Assembly (NCBI RefSeq): GCF_013283665.1
Contig: NZ_JABEKU010000001.1
Location: 1,922,001-1,986,000 of the forward strand
Source: Ensifer sesbaniae
Lineage (GTDB): Bacteria > Pseudomonadota > Alphaproteobacteria > Rhizobiales > Rhizobiaceae
Direction: 5' to 3'
Length of the DNA: 64,000 nt
Part shown: positions 1-8,345 of the stretch, in pieces
How the letters are laid out: every line of letters begins with the position of its first letter
Position numbering within the stretch: the stretch's first letter is position 1
The notes under the pieces: model-generated
What the model was told of the DNA's origin: nothing
What the model saw: the letters and a program-made list of their open reading frames with translations, nothing else
The model's database searches: none
Program-made: the position numbers and the translations under genes

Positions 1-570
1 GGCAACGACGAATACAAGGATACGACGGTCGCGAACATGAACCAATGCCGCGGCGAGCACATAAAGGAGCTGGCAGACCTGGCGGTTGTAGATGCCGAAG
101 CCGTCTGAGCCGGGATAGGGGTAGAAATCGCCGGTGTTGAACGGCAAGACCGAGAACAACAGGAACGGCAACAGGATCGCATGGGCAAAGAGCGCCGAGC
201 GCTTTTGCACGTCGAAGACGACGAGCGCCATCAGCGGCCCGGTGACGAGCAGCAGACACCAGCTCGCGAGCAGCAGTGGTTGGCCGTTGGGGAAGACGAC
301 CTGCAGGCCTGCGAAAAGGTAATAGCCGAGGGCGCCGACGGGCGTGAAGAAATCGACCGAAGGGATTTGCCCGTCACGAATTCGGTTCGCGGCATCGAGA
401 TAGAGGTAATGATCCCAGAACATCGGGCCGATCGGCTGCGGGACCGTCACGCAGAGCAGCAGCGCGAGCACACCAGCTGTGATGACGAGCAGGAAAAACG
501 GGGAGCGGACGAAGGTGCGTGCCGCGCTTGGCTGTTGCGCCTCTAGATCGAGTTCGGTGCGACTGTGCAT
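1..570 (-). CDS. Integral membrane protein, 3' end outside window
   Basis: The open frame runs 190 codons from an ATG at 570 to the left edge without a stop, so the C-terminus is missing. A GGGAGA ribosome site lies just upstream of the ATG. The visible protein has a polar N-terminus of about 22 residues, then several hydrophobic stretches (roughly residues 24-44, 80-95, 100-120, 130-148 and 165-180), so it is a multi-pass inner-membrane protein. An FWDHYLYLDAA-like loop follows the first membrane segment, as is often seen in polytopic glycosyltransferase-like proteins, but I cannot assign the family. It is divergent from glmU. Function unknown. Confidence 0.7.
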   Translation of the reverse strand, partial: MHSRTELDLEAQQPSAARTFVRSPFFLLVITAGVLALLLCVTVPQPIGPMFWDHYLYLDAANRIRDGQIPSVDFFTPVGALGYYLFAGLQVVFPNGQPLLLASWCLLLVTGPLMALVVFDVQKRSALFAHAILLPFLLFSVLPFNTGDFYPYPGSDGFGIYNRQVCQLLYVLAAALVHVRDRRILVFVVA

Positions 571-810
571 TGCGGTCTCGTCTCCCTCTTGGGAGCGATG
601 CACCCGCGCACTGATACAGGCTCCGCGCCTTCTTATGCCATCATCGGGTTTTAAGCCGGTTAATGCGACGTGATTGTGAGAATTATGCTTCTCGCAATAT
701 CTTGGCGGTACCACAGCGCCGAATCGTGCGTGATTTTGTACTTGAACCGATTTCGATTTAAGAAATTGTGCGGGAGGCGTCAGCCTCGGAAAGACCAAGG
801 AGAGTATTGT

Positions 811-2181
811 ATGGAACGGACGTGCCTGGCCATCATTCTGGCTGCGGGTGAAAGCACGCGGATGAAATCGTCCATGTCGAAGGTGCTGCATCCGGTCGCT
901 GGCCGGCCGATGATCGCCCATGTCGTTCAGGCGCTGGCGAGCGCCTCGATCTCCGACATCGCTCTGGTGGTCGGCCGCGACGCAGAATCGGTTTCGGCGG
1001 CTGCCGATATCGGCGGCGTGTCGGTCTCTTCCTATCTGCAGAAGGAACGGCTGGGTACGGGGCATGCGGTGCTGGCTGCCCGTGAAGCGCTGGCAAAAGG
1101 TTATGACGACGTTCTCGTCGTCTTCGGCGATACGCCGCTGATCACGCCGGAACCTCTGAAGGCCGCGCGTGACGGTCTTGCCGCCGGCAACGACGTGGTG
1201 GTGATCGGCTTCGAGGCCGCCGATCCGAGTGGCTATGGACGTCTGATCGTCAAGGACGGCGCCTTGCTCGCCATCCGCGAGCACAAGGATGCGACCGAGG
1301 AAGAGCGCCGCATCACCTATTGCAACGGTGGACTGATGGCGATCGACGGTCGCAAGGCGCTCGATCTTCTCGGCCGCATCGGCAATGCCAACGTCAAGGG
1401 CGAGTATTACCTGACCGACCTCGTGGAGATCGTCCGCGAGATCGGCGGACGAGCGATTGCCGTCGAGGCGCCGGAAGAGGAGTTGACCGGTTGCAACACA
1501 CGCGCCGAGCTCGCCTTCATCGAACGGCTCTGGCAGCAGCGCCGTCGCCACGAACTCATGTTGTCGGGCGTGTCGATGATCGCGCCGGAAACGGTGTTTC
1601 TCGCCTGGGATACGGTGCTCGAGCAAGATGTGCTGATCGAACCAAATGTCGTCTTCGGTCCCGGCGCACGCGTCGAGAGCGGTGCCGTCATCCACGCTTT
1701 CTCGCATGTCGAAGGCGCAACGGTCCGGGCCGGGGCGACGGTCGGTCCCTTTGCCCGGCTTCGCCCGGGCGCCGATCTCGGCGAAAAGTCGAAGGTCGGC
1801 AACTTCTGCGAGGTCAAGAAGGCGGAGATCGGCGCTGGCGCCAAGGTCAACCACCTGACCTATATCGGCGACGCCTTCGTCGGTGCCGGTTCGAACATCG
1901 GTGCCGGTACGATCACCTGCAACTATGATGGCGTGAACAAGCACGAGACCCGCATCGGTGAAAATGCCTTCATCGGATCGAATTCGTCGCTGGTCGCGCC
2001 GGTGACGATCGGCGATGGGGCCTTGGTTGCCTCGGGCAGCGTGATTACCGAGGACGTGCCGGCCGACGCCGTTGCCTTCGGCCGCGCCCGCCAGGAGATC
2101 AAGCCGGGTCGGGCGCGGCTGCTGCGCGAACGCTACCAGGCGGTTAAGGCGGCCAAGAAGGCCGCAAAAGCCGCCGGCTAG
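811..2181 (+). CDS. glmU: Bifunctional UDP-GlcNAc pyrophosphorylase / GlcN-1-P acetyltransferase
   Basis: GlmU makes UDP-N-acetylglucosamine: it acetylates glucosamine-1-phosphate and then uridylates it, feeding peptidoglycan and lipid A synthesis in the cytoplasm. The protein is 456 aa, the usual length. The N-terminal uridyltransferase domain carries LAAGESTRM at residues 10-18. The C-terminal half is a left-handed beta-helix of hexapeptide repeats, with [13 protein letters not shown] and TITCNYDG typical of the acetyltransferase site. The ATG at 811 is chosen because AAGGAGAG sits just before it; the open frame continues upstream but without a matching ribosome site. glmS follows in the same direction after 227 bp, so the two consecutive UDP-GlcNAc steps are adjacent. 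Confidence 0.97.
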   Translation: MERTCLAIILAAGESTRMKSSMSKVLHPVAGRPMIAHVVQALASASISDIALVVGRDAESVSAAADIGGVSVSSYLQKERLGTGHAVLAAREALAKGYDDVLVVFGDTPLITPEPLKAARDGLAAGNDVVVIGFEAADPSGYGRLIVKDGALLAIREHKDATEEERRITYCNGGLMAIDGRKALDLLGRIGNANVKGEYYLTDLVEIVREIGGRAIAVEAPEEELTGCNTRAELAFIERLWQQRRRHELMLSGVSMIAPETVFLAWDTVLEQDVLIEPNVVFGPGARVESGAVIHAFSHVEGATVRAGATVGPFARLRPGADLGEKSKVGNFCEVKKAEIGAGAKVNHLTYIGDAFVGAGSNIGAGTITCNYDGVNKHETRIGENAFIGSNSSLVAPVTIGDGALVASGSVITEDVPADAVAFGRARQEIKPGRARLLRERYQAVKAAKKAAKAAG

Positions 2182-2408
2182 GCCGATGGCGCCGTGGCCT
2201 CATCAGGCACGTAAAGGTCCGCTGCAGCTTGCTTGAATCGGCTGCGATTCGGGGAAACATGCGGAGCGTTAAATACTGAAACCGAAAGTGAAATCGGGAC
2301 GGATTGCCTCACCCGGCAAATGCTTTACCAAGGCAGCGCGTCGGGCGGGACATCTGCCCTCATTGACTGAGGCGCCGCGTCGGGCGCGGGGACAAATCGG
2401 AGACGACT

Positions 2409-4235
2409 ATGTGCGGTATTGTGGGCATCGTTGGCAACCAGCCGGTATCGGAGCGACTGGTCGATGCGCTGAAGCGCCTCGAATACCGCGGCTATGATTC
2501 CGCCGGTGTGGCGACCATCAATGGCGGAACGCTGGAGCGCCGGCGCGCCGAGGGCAAGCTCGTCAATCTCGAGATCCGGTTGCGCGAACAGCCGCTCGCC
2601 GGCACGATCGGCATCGCCCACACGCGCTGGGCGACCCATGGTGCGCCGACCGAGCGCAATGCCCATCCGCACTTCACCGACGGTGTCGCCGTCGTCCACA
2701 ACGGCATCATCGAGAACTTCGCCGAATTGAAGGACGAACTGATCGCCGATGGCGCCAGGTTCGAGACCGACACCGACACCGAGGTCGTGGCGCATCTGCT
2801 CTCCAAGTTCCGCCGCGAAGGCCTTGGCCGGCGCGAGGCGATGCACGCGATGCTGAAGCGGGTCACCGGCGCCTATGCGCTCGCCGTGCTCTATCAGGAC
2901 GACCCGTCGACGATCATGGCGGCGCGCAACGGGCCGCCGCTGGCGATTGGCCACGGCAAGGGCGAAACGTTCCTCGGCTCTGACGCGATCGCGCTTGCGC
3001 CCTTCACCAACGAGATCACCTATCTGATCGACGGCGACTGGGCGGTGATCGGTGCGAACGGCGTGCATATCTTCGATCTCGCCGGCAATGTCGTCGATCG
3101 GCCGCGCCAGATCTCGTCGGCTGCCGCCTATATGATCGACAAGGGCAACCACCGGCACTTCATGGAGAAGGAGATCTATGAGCAGCCGGAGGTGATCGCG
3201 CACGCGCTGAGCCACTACATCGACTTCGCCGGCAACCGCATCAAGCCGCTCGCCGGCGCGATCGATTTTGCAAAGGTTCCGAGCCTGGCGATCTCCGCCT
3301 GTGGCACGGCCTATCTCGCTGGCCTGGTCGGCAAATACTGGTTCGAGCGCTATGCCCGCCTGCCGGTGGAAATCGACGTCGCTTCCGAGTTCCGCTATCG
3401 CGAAATCCCATTGTCGGCGCAGTCGGCGGCACTGTTCATCTCGCAGTCGGGTGAAACCGCCGACACGCTCGCCTCGTTGCGCTACTGCAAGGAGCTCGGC
3501 TTGAAGATCGGCGCCGTCGTCAACGCCCGCGAATCGACGATTGCGCGCGAGTCCGATGCGGTGTTCCCAATCCTTGCCGGTCCGGAGATCGGTGTCGCCT
3601 CGACCAAGGCCTTCACCTGCCAGCTCGCGGTGCTGGCGTCGCTGGCGATCGGCGCTGGCCGCGCCCGCGGCACGGTCAGCGCCGAGGAGGAGCAGGCGCT
3701 GGTTCGCTGCCTTGCCGAGATGCCGCGCATCATGGGCCAGGTGCTGAACGCCATCCAGCCGAAGATCGAGCAATTGTCGCACCAGCTCGCCAAGTACGAT
3801 GACGTGCTCTATCTCGGCCGCGGCACCAGCTTCCCGCTGGCGATGGAAGGTGCGCTGAAGCTCAAGGAAATCTCCTATATCCACGCCGAAGGCTATGCCG
3901 CCGGCGAGCTGAAGCATGGGCCGATCGCGCTGATCGACGAGAACATGCCCGTCATCGTCATCGCGCCGCATGACCGCTTCTATGAGAAGACGGTTTCCAA
4001 CATGCAGGAAGTGGCCGCGCGCGGCGGCCGGATCATCCTGATCACAGACGAGAAGGGCGCTGCCGCCTCCAAGCTCGAGACCATGGCGACGCTCGTGCTG
4101 CCTGACGTGGACGAGGTCATCGCGCCGATGATCTTCTCGCTGCCGATCCAGCTTCTTGCCTACCACACGGCGGTGTTCATGGGCACCGACGTCGACCAGC
4201 CCCGCAACCTCGCCAAATCGGTGACCGTCGAATGA
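2409..4235 (+). CDS. glmS: Glutamine-fructose-6-phosphate aminotransferase (isomerizing)
   Basis: GlmS converts fructose-6-phosphate and glutamine to glucosamine-6-phosphate, the first step of amino-sugar synthesis. At 608 aa it has the standard length. MCGIVGIVG at the N-terminus exposes Cys2 as the glutaminase nucleophile. Two SIS sugar-isomerase domains follow, the first with SQSGETADT near residue 345, the second with RGTSFPLAMEGALKLKE near 475. The C-terminus ends in the usual PRNLAKSVTVE. A CGGAGA ribosome site precedes the ATG. I see no glmS ribozyme in the 227-bp leader. The stop codon overlaps the start of the downstream acetyltransferase gene by four bases. Confidence 0.97.
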   Translation: MCGIVGIVGNQPVSERLVDALKRLEYRGYDSAGVATINGGTLERRRAEGKLVNLEIRLREQPLAGTIGIAHTRWATHGAPTERNAHPHFTDGVAVVHNGIIENFAELKDELIADGARFETDTDTEVVAHLLSKFRREGLGRREAMHAMLKRVTGAYALAVLYQDDPSTIMAARNGPPLAIGHGKGETFLGSDAIALAPFTNEITYLIDGDWAVIGANGVHIFDLAGNVVDRPRQISSAAAYMIDKGNHRHFMEKEIYEQPEVIAHALSHYIDFAGNRIKPLAGAIDFAKVPSLAISACGTAYLAGLVGKYWFERYARLPVEIDVASEFRYREIPLSAQSAALFISQSGETADTLASLRYCKELGLKIGAVVNARESTIARESDAVFPILAGPEIGVASTKAFTCQLAVLASLAIGAGRARGTVSAEEEQALVRCLAEMPRIMGQVLNAIQPKIEQLSHQLAKYDDVLYLGRGTSFPLAMEGALKLKEISYIHAEGYAAGELKHGPIALIDENMPVIVIAPHDRFYEKTVSNMQEVAARGGRIILITDEKGAAASKLETMATLVLPDVDEVIAPMIFSLPIQLLAYHTAVFMGTDVDQPRNLAKSVTVE

Positions 4236-4732
4236 TCTACGTCCGGCATGAGCGTCCAGGCGATGAGAAGGCGATTCGGGACGTGACCGCTGCCGCCTTT
4301 GAAGGGCATCCGCACAGCGATCAGAGCGAGCCCCTCATCATCGAACGCCTGCGCGAAGCCGGTGCGCTCAGCGTCTCGCTGGTTGCCGAGATGAACGATG
4401 AGATTGTCGGGCACATCGCCTTCTCGCCCGTCACCCTGACGCCGGCAGAATCCGGCTGGTTCGGGCTTGGGCCTGTGTCGGTCAAGCCGGAGGTCCAGAC
4501 GCAGGGCATCGGCAGGCAGTTGATCCTCGAGGGGCTCGAATGGCTGCGGGCGGAAGGGGCTGCCGGCTGTGTCGTCGTCGGCGATCCCGCCTATTATCAA
4601 AAGTTCGGTTTCCGCAACGAATCGGCTCTTGTATTCCCCGGTTGTGCGCCGCAATATTTCATGGCGCTGGCACTCTCCGGCGCGATGGCGGCGGGCACTG
4701 TCGCCTATCATCCGGCCTTCGGGGTCGCGTGA
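4232..4732 (+). CDS. GNAT-family N-acetyltransferase
   Basis: A 166-aa single-domain GNAT acetyltransferase, which would transfer an acetyl group from acetyl-CoA to an unidentified amine. The acetyl-CoA pyrophosphate-binding motif is visible as VQTQGIGRQL (residues ~90-99), preceded by the beta-strand LGPVSVKPE. The C-terminal part with YYQKFGFR is typical of the YhbS-like branch (COG3153). The ATG overlaps the glmS stop as ATGA, so it is probably translationally coupled to glmS. The substrate cannot be read from the sequence; the coupling makes an amino-sugar or cell-wall substrate a reasonable guess only. Confidence 0.88.
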   Translation: MIYVRHERPGDEKAIRDVTAAAFEGHPHSDQSEPLIIERLREAGALSVSLVAEMNDEIVGHIAFSPVTLTPAESGWFGLGPVSVKPEVQTQGIGRQLILEGLEWLRAEGAAGCVVVGDPAYYQKFGFRNESALVFPGCAPQYFMALALSGAMAAGTVAYHPAFGVA

Positions 4733-4736
4733 GGCT

Positions 4737-4850
4737 GGAGCGGGATTGAGGAAAAATGTGCGCGGTCTTCCGCCCGAATCCCGCTCTAACTGGAGAAGCG
4801 ATCAGGTTTATGATTTTCGGTCGATCCGACCCGAAATCATAAGCGTGATC
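4737..4850 (+). repeat. RIME-like intergenic palindromic repeat, copy 1
   Basis: Two consecutive hairpins lie in the gap between the GNAT gene and the DUF502 gene. The first pairs GAGCGGGAT with ATCCCGCTC around a CGGTCTTCCG core. The second pairs TATGATTTCGG-type arms around a TCGATCCGA centre and ends in GTGATC. Related copies occur at 22696-22800 (inverted) and 49239-49345. The layout matches the short mosaic repeats (RIME type) common between Rhizobiaceae genes. The exact family name is inferred from memory. Confidence 0.75.
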
Positions 4851-4865
4851 TAAGGCGAAAGACGC

Positions 4866-5549
4866 ATGACGACGAAGAAGAGCTTCATCGCAACCCGGCT
4901 ACGAAACTATTTCCTGACTGGTCTGATCATTTGTGCACCGATAGCGATCACGGCCTGGCTCGTCCGCTCCTTCATCGAATGGGCGGATGGTTGGGTGAAG
5001 CCGTATCTGCCGAATTTCTATAATCCGGACACCTATTCTCCCGTTGCAATCCCCGGCTTCGGACTGCTCGTCGCCATCGTCGTGATCACGCTCGTCGGCT
5101 TCCTGACCGCAAACCTCGTTGGCCGGTCGATCGTGAATTTCGGCGAGTCCCTCGTCAACCGCACGCCGCTGGTGCGCACGATTTACAAGTCGACCAAGCA
5201 GATCTTCCAGACGGTGCTTCAGGAGCAGTCGTCGTCCTTCAAAAAGGCAGGACTGATCGAATATCCGAGCCCGGGCCTCTGGGCGCTCGTCTTCATCGCA
5301 ACGGATGTCAAAGGGGAGATCGCCGCCAAGTTCGACGACCGCGGCATGGACATGGTCACGGTGTTTCTCCCGCCGACTCCCATCCCAACGGCTGGCTTCC
5401 TGCTGTTCGTACCGCGCGACAAGATCATTCCGCTCGATATGAGTGCGGAGGATGCCGCCAAGCTGTTGATCTCCGGTGGCCTTGTGACGCCTGACCACAA
5501 GCCGCTTGCCAATGCGCCGTTGAAGATCGGGCAGCAGAAGACCGCCTGA
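4866..5549 (+). CDS. DUF502 family inner-membrane protein
   Basis: A 227-aa protein of the DUF502 (COG2928) family. It has two membrane segments, roughly residues 14-34 and 58-82, separated by a short loop with PNFYNPDTYSPVAIPGFG. These are followed by the family signature NRTPLVRTIYKSTKQ (~residues 98-112) and a soluble C-terminal domain containing FLPPTPIPTAG. The biochemical function of the family is unknown. It sits alone, convergent with recG, and directly follows a RIME-like repeat. The ATG at 4866 is preceded by AAGGCGAAAGACGC, a weak ribosome site. Confidence 0.9.
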   Translation: MTTKKSFIATRLRNYFLTGLIICAPIAITAWLVRSFIEWADGWVKPYLPNFYNPDTYSPVAIPGFGLLVAIVVITLVGFLTANLVGRSIVNFGESLVNRTPLVRTIYKSTKQIFQTVLQEQSSSFKKAGLIEYPSPGLWALVFIATDVKGEIAAKFDDRGMDMVTVFLPPTPIPTAGFLLFVPRDKIIPLDMSAEDAAKLLISGGLVTPDHKPLANAPLKIGQQKTA

Positions 5550-5600
5550 CGACCAGGCGTCCGTCCGGTCGAAACCGGCTCACACTGTCCTGGTTGGCAT

Positions 5601-7706
5601 CTAGCCGGCGCGCAGGAAGCGGATCGCCTCGTCGCGCCGGTAGAGATAGAGCAGTGTCCGCAGCGCTTCGCCGCGTTCCGACGTCAGATCCGGGTCGCGC
5701 TCGATCACATAGGCGGCGTCCTTGCGGGCGATTTCCAGGAGATCGCCATGGGCTTCCAGGCTGGCGATGCGAAAGCCCGGCGTGCCCGACTGGCGCGTGC
5801 CGAGCAACTCGCCTTCACCGCGCAGCTTCAGGTCCTCCTCCGCAATCAGGAAGCCGTCCTCGCTGTCGCGCAGGATCGAGAGCCGTGATCGGCCATTCTC
5901 GCTGAGCGGACCCTTGTAGAGCAGGATGCAGGTCGAAGCGTCGTCGCCGCGCCCGACGCGGCCGCGCAACTGATGAAGCTGGGCAAGGCCGAAACGTTCC
6001 GCATGTTCGATCACCATGATCGTCGCATCGGGCACGTCGACGCCGACCTCGACGACGGTGGTGGCGACCAACAACCGGATCTCGCCATTCTTGAAGGCGA
6101 GCATGACGGCGTCCTTCTCGGCCCCATTCATGCGGCCATGTACGAGGCCGACATTGTTGCCGAAGCGCTTGGCGAGGCCTTCGTATCGTTCTTCGGCAGA
6201 CATGACGTCAACGGCTTCAGACTCCTCGACGAGCGGGCAGATCCAGTAGGCCTTCTTGCCCTCGCGAAGGGCTGCGTCCAGCCGGTCGACGATATCGCCG
6301 GTACGCTCCGTCGGGATCGTCACGGTCTGGATCGGCTTACGCCCGGCAGGCTTCTCCGTCAGTTTCGAGACATCCATGTCGCCGAAGGCTGCGAGCACCA
6401 GCGTCCGCGGGATCGGTGTCGCCGTCATCACGAGCATATGCGGAGAGATCCCCTTGGCAGTTAGGCGCAGGCGCTGGTGAACGCCGAAGCGGTGCTGCTC
6501 GTCCACCACCGCCAGTGTCAGTTCCTTGTAGTTCACCGTATCCTGGAAAAGCGCGTGCGTGCCGATCACCATCCGCGTCTCGCCGGACGCGATACGATCC
6601 AAGATGGCATCGCGTTCCTTGCCCTTGGTGCGGCCGGTCAGGACGTCAATCGTGATGCCGGCCGGCGCGGCCATCCGCGCAAGGGTCGCATGGTGCTGCC
6701 GGGCGAGAATTTCGGTCGGCGCCATCAGCACGGCCTGTCCGCCGGATTCGACCGCTGCCAGCATCGCCATCAACGCCACCATCGTCTTGCCGGAGCCGAC
6801 GTCGCCCTGCAGCAGCCGCAGCATGCGCTCGGTCCCGGCCATGTCCTTGAGGATGTCGGCAATGGCCGTCGATTGGCTCGCCGTCAGCGAAAACGGAAGT
6901 GCATCGATGACGGGCCGGGAGAGCGTGCCGGTGGCGTGAACCGGCGTACCTGCGACCTTGCGAAGGCGCTGGCGGACGAGCGCGAGCGACAACTGTCCGG
7001 CGAGAAATTCGTCATAGGCAAGCCGGCGGCGCGCGCGCGCCTGCGGATCGATATCCGTTGCATCCCGGGGATCATGCAGCGCGCGGAAACTCTCCGCGGC
7101 ACTGGCGAAACCCTGCCTGGTGAGCAGCGCATCGTCCACCCATTCCGGCATTTCCGGCACGCGGGCGACGGCCGCCTCGATCGACTTGCGCAATGTCCGC
7201 GGCGAAAGCCCGGCGGTCAGGCCATAGACCGGCTCGACCAGCGGCAGGTTTTCCGCCTCGCTCGCCCGAACCGCATAGTCCGGATGCACCATGGATGGCC
7301 GGCCGTTGAACCAGTCGACCTTGCCGCTGACGATGACCGTCTCATCCACCGGCAGCGACTTTTCCAGCCAGTTGCCCTTGACCCGAAAATAGGTGAGCGC
7401 CAGCTCGCCGGTCTCGTCATGCAGGAAGACGCGGTAGGGCAGGTTGGGTTTGCCGCGCGGCGGCGGCTGATGGCGGTCGACCCGGCCGGTAATGGTGACG
7501 ATGACCCCTTGCGGCGCATGGGCAATGCCGGGCTGCTGCCGGCGGTCAATCAGCGAGTGCGGCGCGTGGAAGACAAGATCGACGACACGGCAATCCTCGA
7601 TCGTTTCACGACCGAGCAGCTTGGCATAGAGCTCCCCGATCTTCGGGCCGATGCCTGGAAGCGTGTCGAGCGGTGAGAAGAGCGGATCGAGCAGGGCGGG
7701 GCGCAT
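5601..7706 (-). CDS. recG: ATP-dependent DNA helicase RecG
   Basis: RecG is a monomeric superfamily 2 helicase that remodels stalled replication forks and branch-migrates Holliday junctions. At 701 aa it has normal length. The N-terminal wedge/OB-fold region includes LDTLPGIGPKIGELYAKLLGR near residue 14. The motor has Walker A GDVGSGKT (~residue 302), a DEQH box in VVDEQHRFG (~400), TATPIPRT, and the C-terminal QLRGRVGRG motif. The DEQH form separates it from Mfd, which is also present in this window and has DEEQ. The gene stands alone, convergent with the DUF502 gene and divergent from sdhE. Confidence 0.97.
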   Translation of the reverse strand: MRPALLDPLFSPLDTLPGIGPKIGELYAKLLGRETIEDCRVVDLVFHAPHSLIDRRQQPGIAHAPQGVIVTITGRVDRHQPPPRGKPNLPYRVFLHDETGELALTYFRVKGNWLEKSLPVDETVIVSGKVDWFNGRPSMVHPDYAVRASEAENLPLVEPVYGLTAGLSPRTLRKSIEAAVARVPEMPEWVDDALLTRQGFASAAESFRALHDPRDATDIDPQARARRRLAYDEFLAGQLSLALVRQRLRKVAGTPVHATGTLSRPVIDALPFSLTASQSTAIADILKDMAGTERMLRLLQGDVGSGKTMVALMAMLAAVESGGQAVLMAPTEILARQHHATLARMAAPAGITIDVLTGRTKGKERDAILDRIASGETRMVIGTHALFQDTVNYKELTLAVVDEQHRFGVHQRLRLTAKGISPHMLVMTATPIPRTLVLAAFGDMDVSKLTEKPAGRKPIQTVTIPTERTGDIVDRLDAALREGKKAYWICPLVEESEAVDVMSAEERYEGLAKRFGNNVGLVHGRMNGAEKDAVMLAFKNGEIRLLVATTVVEVGVDVPDATIMVIEHAERFGLAQLHQLRGRVGRGDDASTCILLYKGPLSENGRSRLSILRDSEDGFLIAEEDLKLRGEGELLGTRQSGTPGFRIASLEAHGDLLEIARKDAAYVIERDPDLTSERGEALRTLLYLYRRDEAIRFLRAG

Positions 7707-7797
7707 GGCGATGAAATTGCGATGATAAATCGGGCTTTGGCAAGGCTGACAATCACCTATTCAGAGTTTATAGAGCCCAGTGACGACAAACCGTAGC

Positions 7798-8016
7798 CTG
7801 GAGCGTCCCGCTTTCAAGTGGTATCACTGAAGGTGACAAGGTGCTCTGGAATCAAAGCGCTGGAGCGTCTTTCGCGTGTTCGTCCGAATGCGCGGCGCTC
7901 TCCTGCATGTTTTCTTTCTCCCTGAACCCAGTCCGGATCAGGGGCAAAAACATGCAGCAATCTCAAGTGCTACAGCGACTTTCGTGCGCCTTGGAAGACG
8001 CGCGGCGCGGTAGCGG
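7798..8016 (+). repeat. Mosaic intergenic repeat (CTACAGCG family), between recG and sdhE
   Basis: The 330-bp recG-sdhE gap is mostly repeat-like. A hairpin with arms GCATGTTTT and AAAACATGC occupies about 7907-7956. It is followed by ATGCAGCAATCTCAAGTGCT, then CTACAGCGAC and GACGCGCGGCGC. This matches, in opposite orientation, 11886-11949 and more loosely 20571-20625. A second, more diverged unit (GCTGGAGCGTCTTTCGCG to GCGCGGCGCTCTCCTGCATG) lies at about 7861-7909, so the element looks like a mosaic of repeated modules. Confidence 0.65.
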
Positions 8017-8035
8017 GCGGCAGGAAGGAATTTCC

Positions 8036-8341
8036 ATGACTGGCATCTCACGCACCAGCGCCGATCTCGATCCGCGGCGACGGCGGATCCTGTTCCGTGC
8101 CTGGCATCGCGGCATTCGCGAGATGGATCTGATTCTTGGGCAGTTTGCCGAGGCTGAGCTTTCGGCGCTTTCCGAAGTCGAACTCGATGAACTCGAGACG
8201 ATCATGCGCGAAGAGGACAACGATCTCGTCAGGTGGATCACCGGTGAACAGCCGGTGCCCGTTCGCTATCAGACGCCGATGTTCGAGCGCATCGCCGCCT
8301 ATCGTCCCGATTTCGACAAGCTTCCCGAAGGAATGAAATAA
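8036..8341 (+). CDS. sdhE: FAD assembly factor SdhE
   Basis: SdhE (SDHAF2/YgfY family) helps covalent flavinylation of the succinate dehydrogenase flavoprotein subunit. The 101-aa protein has the family RGxxE signature as HRGIREMD (RG at residues 25-26) and a downstream acidic helix LETIMREEDNDLVRWITG. The ATG at 8036 follows GGAAGGAATTTCC. The longer open frame upstream is repeat sequence, so it is not counted. mfd starts 4 bp after the stop, an sdhE-mfd pairing I recall from other rhizobia, although the two products have no known functional link. Confidence 0.93.
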   Translation: MTGISRTSADLDPRRRRILFRAWHRGIREMDLILGQFAEAELSALSEVELDELETIMREEDNDLVRWITGEQPVPVRYQTPMFERIAAYRPDFDKLPEGMK

Positions 8342-8345
8342 ACCG

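Noticed and set aside
2182-2408. Possible glmS ribozyme or riboswitch upstream of glmS
   Set aside because: I looked for the paired core expected of a glmS ribozyme and saw none; the class is also essentially restricted to Gram-positive bacteria.
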